NCBI RefSeq assembly: GCF_019880385.1
Contig: NZ_CP082273.1
Span: 930,001-994,000, forward strand
Source of the DNA: Nocardioides coralli
Lineage (GTDB): Bacteria; Actinomycetota; Actinomycetes; Propionibacteriales; Nocardioidaceae
Length of the DNA stretch: 64,000 nucleotides
Reading direction: 5' to 3'
The position numbers were made by a program, and so were the translations under genes. Position 1 is the stretch's first letter. Every line of letters begins with the position of its first letter. The notes beneath the pieces are model-generated. The model saw only the letters and a program-made list of their open reading frames with translations, ran no database searches and was not told the DNA's origin. This document shows positions 60,992 to 64,000 of this stretch, piece by piece.

Positions 60992-63811
60992 GTGTCTCCC
61001 TCCGTCGTCGCCCTGCTCGTGAGCCACGACGGTGCTCGCTGGCTGCCGACGGTGATCGACGGCATCCGCTCCCAGACCCATCCCCTCGCGCGCGTGGTCG
61101 CGGTCGACACCACCAGCCGTGACGAGTCCCCAGAGCTGCTCGCCGCGGCCTTCGGAGCGGTGGTGACCGCCCCCGGTGGCACCTCCTTCCCGGCTGCGGT
61201 CCGGCTGGGGCTCGAGGAGGTCGGTGACGCCGAGTGGGTCTGGCTCCTCCACGACGACTCGACACCGGAGCCGGGGGCGCTGGCGGCGCTGCTCGCCGCC
61301 GCCGAGGAGGACCCGCAGGCCGACATCCTGGGGCCCAAGCTCCGCGAGTGGCCCTCGTTGCGACGCCTGCTCGAGCTCGGGGTGACCATCTCGGGCACGG
61401 GTCGGCGCGAGACGGGGCTCGAGCGTGGCGAGTACGACCAGGGCCAGCACGACGAGGTCCGGCCGGTGCTGGCCGTCAACAGCGCGGGCATGCTCGTCCG
61501 ACGCCGCGTCCTGGAGTCCCTCGGCGGCTTCGACGAGCAGATGCCGATCTTCGGCAACGACATCGACTTCGGCTGGCGGGCCGCCGCTGCCGGCCACCGC
61601 ACCCTGGTCGTGCCCCCCGCCGTGGTCTTCCACGCCGAGGCGGCCCACCGCGGCGTCCGGCGCACGCCGCTCACGGGTCGGCACATCCACTACCAGGAGA
61701 GGCGGGCGGCGCTCTACACCCTGCTGGCGAACTCCAGCCGGGCCGCGCTCCCGTGGCGCGTGGTGCGGCTCGCGCTCGGGACGCTGGTCCGGATGGTGGG
61801 GCTGTTGCTGGTCCGACAGGTCGGCCAGGCCCTCGACGAGCTCGCGGCCCTGGTGTCCCTCTACGGCAACCCGCGCCTGGTCCGCCGTGCCCGGCGCGAC
61901 CGACGCGACCGCCAGCCCGGCGAGCCCGCCGACGTGCGACCGCTGCTCGCGCCCTGGTGGCTGCCCTACCGGCACGGGCTCGACTTCGTCGGTGACCTGG
62001 TGACAGCGGCGACCAACCAGGCGGCCGACGTCGCCGAGCGGCGGCGGATCGCGCGCGGTGCCCCCGTGGCCGTGGTCGACGAGGAGGACCCGTGGGCCGC
62101 CGAGCAGGGCTGGGTGGCCCGCTTCCTCACCAACCCGGTCGCGGTGGCCGGGCTGCTCTTCGTGCTGCTCGCACTCGTCGGGGCCCGCGAGGCCTTCGGC
62201 ACCGTGGCCGGCGGCGCCCTGTCGCCCGCCCCGGCCTCCGCCGCCCAGTGGTGGCAGCTGTACGCCGAGGCGCAGCACCCGCTCGGTCAGGGGACCCCGG
62301 TCCCGGCGCCGGCGTACCTGCTCCCGATGGCGCTCCTCGGCTCCCTGCTGGGCCCGGCGACGACGGTCAGCGCGGTGCTCGTGCTCGCGACCCCGGTGGC
62401 GTTCTGGGGGGCCTGGCGGTTCCTGCGGGTCGTCGGCCGGCTGCTCGACCCGGTCGGACCGCCGTCCTGGCTCCTCTTCCTGGGGGCGGCCACCTATGCC
62501 CTGGTGCCGGCCGCCTCGGGGGCCTGGGGGCTGGGCCGTCTCGGCGTGGTCGTGGCGGCCACGGTGCTGCCCTGGCTGGCGCACGCCGCCCTCGGTTTCG
62601 CCGACCCCGACCCCGACCGCCGCTGGCGTGCGGCGTGGCGCACCGGCCTGCTGCTCGCGCTCGCCGCGGCCTTCGCGCCGCTCGCGTTCTGGTTCTCCCT
62701 GGTCCTCGGTGTGCTGGTCGTCGGCGCCGGCTTCTGGATCAGCCCGCGGTCGATGCGCGAGCGGTCGGTGTGGGGCCCGCCGGCGACCGCCCTGCTCTGC
62801 CCCGTGGTGCTGCTGGCGCCGTGGTGGGTGCCGCTGGTGGTGACCGGGTCGGCAGCCGCCCTCGCCCTCGACACGGGACGGCTGCCGATGGCGTTCGTGG
62901 ACTACCGCGACCTGGTCACCGGTCACCTCGGTGACGCCGGTGCACCCGGGTGGCTCGGGCTGCTGCTGCTGCTCGTCGCCGTGGTGGCCCTGGTGCCGGC
63001 CCGCACCCGGATCCCCGTCATCGTCTGCTGGATCGTCGCGCTGTCGGCGTCGCTGGTCGCGCTGGCCCTCGGTTTCGTCACCTTCGAGCGCGACGCCGTC
63101 GCGACCCGCGCCGGGCTCGGCTTCCTCGTCGTCGTCATCCAGGGCGGGTTCGTGGTCGCCGCGGTGGTCGCGGCCCTCGGGGCCGTGCGCAGCCAGACCC
63201 TGCAGGGCTGGTGGCGACGGCTGCTCCACGCCGGCATTGCCGTGGCGGCGGTGGTGCCGCTCGTCGGGCTGGGCTGGTTCGTCGTCCACGGCCCGGGCGA
63301 GCTCGACGACGCCCCCGACACCGACATCCCGGCGTACATGATGCAGAGCGCGGAGCTCGGTCCCGCCCACGGCATCCTCGTCATCGAGGGCGACGTGGAG
63401 ACCGGCCTCACGTGGGCGGTCCAGCGCGAGGACGGCCTCACCCTCGGGGAGGACGAGATCGTCGGCCTCATGGACGCCGACCGGGAGCTCGACGCCGACG
63501 TCCAGGAGCTGGTCTCCTCGACGGAGAGCGGCGCCGTGGCGACGCTGCCCGGGCACGGGATCGAGCACATCGTGCTGCCCTCGCCCGCCGACGGGAACAT
63601 CGCGGCCGTGCTCGACGCCACCACGGGGCTGGAGCAGGCCAGCGCCGAGGACCGCTCCACCCGGGCCTGGCGCGTGGCGGAGCCCGTGCAGGAGGACGCC
63701 GTCACCCGGACGACGCCGTGGTGGCGGACGGGCCTGGTGGCCCTCCAGTGCCTCGGCATCGTGGTGGTGGCCGTGCTGTGTGCGCCCACCCGGCGGGGGG
63801 AGCGGCGATGA
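60992..63811 (+). CDS. Glycosyltransferase family 2 fused to large membrane domain
   Basis: 939 residues. Residues 1 to about 250 are a GT-A glycosyltransferase: VVALLVSHDGARWLPTVIDGI, EWVWLLHDDSTPEPG, ILGPKLREWPS, GGFDEQMPIFGNDIDFGWRAAAAGH. The rest has about 12 helices with a soluble segment near residues 770-900 (DIPAYMMQSAELGPAHGILV is the start of it). Similar fused enzymes near whiB2/fbiA in Actinobacteria act in cell-surface glycan assembly; donor and acceptor unknown. ATGA overlap with the next gene. Confidence 0.85.
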   Translation: MSPSVVALLVSHDGARWLPTVIDGIRSQTHPLARVVAVDTTSRDESPELLAAAFGAVVTAPGGTSFPAAVRLGLEEVGDAEWVWLLHDDSTPEPGALAALLAAAEEDPQADILGPKLREWPSLRRLLELGVTISGTGRRETGLERGEYDQGQHDEVRPVLAVNSAGMLVRRRVLESLGGFDEQMPIFGNDIDFGWRAAAAGHRTLVVPPAVVFHAEAAHRGVRRTPLTGRHIHYQERRAALYTLLANSSRAALPWRVVRLALGTLVRMVGLLLVRQVGQALDELAALVSLYGNPRLVRRARRDRRDRQPGEPADVRPLLAPWWLPYRHGLDFVGDLVTAATNQAADVAERRRIARGAPVAVVDEEDPWAAEQGWVARFLTNPVAVAGLLFVLLALVGAREAFGTVAGGALSPAPASAAQWWQLYAEAQHPLGQGTPVPAPAYLLPMALLGSLLGPATTVSAVLVLATPVAFWGAWRFLRVVGRLLDPVGPPSWLLFLGAATYALVPAASGAWGLGRLGVVVAATVLPWLAHAALGFADPDPDRRWRAAWRTGLLLALAAAFAPLAFWFSLVLGVLVVGAGFWISPRSMRERSVWGPPATALLCPVVLLAPWWVPLVVTGSAAALALDTGRLPMAFVDYRDLVTGHLGDAGAPGWLGLLLLLVAVVALVPARTRIPVIVCWIVALSASLVALALGFVTFERDAVATRAGLGFLVVVIQGGFVVAAVVAALGAVRSQTLQGWWRRLLHAGIAVAAVVPLVGLGWFVVHGPGELDDAPDTDIPAYMMQSAELGPAHGILVIEGDVETGLTWAVQREDGLTLGEDEIVGLMDADRELDADVQELVSSTESGAVATLPGHGIEHIVLPSPADGNIAAVLDATTGLEQASAEDRSTRAWRVAEPVQEDAVTRTTPWWRTGLVALQCLGIVVVAVLCAPTRRGERR

Positions 63812-64000
63812 GCGAGACCGGCCGACGCAGCGCGATGCGGCGCACGCTGAGCCCCACCGGTGTCATCGCGGTCGTGCTGCCGCTGCTGACCGTCGGGGCG
63901 CTCGCCCTGGTGCGTCCCGATCCCGCCTCGATCCCGGCGCAGGGGGCGCAGGAGGTGCGGCCCGACCGGGTCGACCTGGTCTGCCCGAGCGCCCTGACCG
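63808..64000 (+). CDS. DUF5719-like secreted protein, N-terminal fragment (cut by window edge)
   Basis: Only 64 codons visible: basic start MSETGRRSAMRRTLSPTG, hydrophobic helix VIAVVLPLLTVGALALV, then EVRPDRVDLVCPSALT. The DLVCPSAL block is typical of DUF5719 proteins, which follow the large glycosyltransferase in many Actinobacteria. Start fixed by ATGA overlap (63808-63811). Rest outside the window. Confidence 0.6.
   Translation, partial: MSETGRRSAMRRTLSPTGVIAVVLPLLTVGALALVRPDPASIPAQGAQEVRPDRVDLVCPSALT

Noticed and set aside
60977..63568. 863-residue open frame on the minus strand
   Set aside because: Antisense of the GT2 fusion gene; its composition (HQ/RDG/PE repeats) is shadow-like, whereas the plus-strand frame has clear GT2 motifs and helices.

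Overview
The window is one contiguous stretch of a very GC-rich (about 70-75 percent by eye) actinobacterial chromosome. The gene set points to a free-living relative of Nocardioides. It has an actinobacterial pyruvate carboxylase, AccA3/AccD/AccE acyl-CoA carboxylase, MshC (mycothiol), CofD/CofE (coenzyme F420), a WhiB2-type regulator, DUF222/HNH and LytR-CpsA-Psr (LCP) proteins, a galactofuranan cluster, and many leaderless promoters (TANNNT followed 6-8 nt later by the start codon). No tRNA, rRNA, CRISPR array, insertion sequence or prophage was seen. The genus is inferred, not proven.

Layout. 1-6.6 kb (minus strand): the N-terminal half of pyruvate carboxylase, a SulP anion transporter, a coupled pair of bacterial PH-domain membrane proteins and an unknown multipass membrane protein. 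6.7-8.8 kb: a secreted wall/membrane-anchored propeller-like protein and a DUF4287 protein. 8.8-10.6 kb: the biotinylated acyl-CoA carboxylase alpha subunit. 10.7-17.7 kb: an accessory block with a secreted trypsin-like protease, a three-domain adenylation-carrier-membrane acyltransferase protein, and a ferric iron ABC importer (fbpABC). Two DtxR/IdeR-type iron boxes control this block. 17.8-32.7 kb: a housekeeping block with acyl-CoA dehydrogenase, GtrA, CDP-alcohol phosphatidyltransferase, Maf, two peptidases, accE/accD, birA, PH protein, class III cyclase, orphan winged-helix protein, purK, purE, a membrane acyltransferase-like protein and a META-domain lipoprotein.

32.7-34.5 kb: a DUF222/HNH protein that carries a palindromic repeat inside its reading frame, followed by a 320 bp cluster of related repeats. 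34.5-44.6 kb: ArfB ribosome rescue factor, CoA-binding protein, second acyl-CoA dehydrogenase, rhodanese, F420-dependent oxidoreductase, small stress-type proteins, hemerythrin, a SigB/F-type sigma factor, mshC, a HAD phosphatase, two hotdog thioesterases and an LCP protein. 44.7-57.6 kb: a cell-envelope region with an LCP protein, two GT2 enzymes, glf, a GlfT2-like polymerase, Wzm/Wzt exporter, a large PGRP amidase with FG-GAP-like repeats, a TIGR03089 protein and mannose-1-phosphate guanylyltransferase. 57.7-64 kb: DUF3105 protein, cofE, cofD, whiB, a 939-residue glycosyltransferase/membrane protein, and the start of a DUF5719-like protein cut by the window edge.

How the parts fit. Many neighbours (accA3, fadE, gtrA, maf, accE, accD, birA, PH protein, purK, purE, LCP, glycosyltransferase, manC-type gene, fbiA/fbiB, whiB2) match, from memory, the conserved M. 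tuberculosis Rv3260-Rv3285 block. The iron block is not part of that set and looks like a lineage-specific insertion. The most interesting candidate for an undescribed system is the iron-boxed adenylation-carrier-acyltransferase fusion at 11567-14062. It resembles a one-polypeptide counterpart of a Dlt-like activation and transfer machine, placed directly behind a ferric iron importer.
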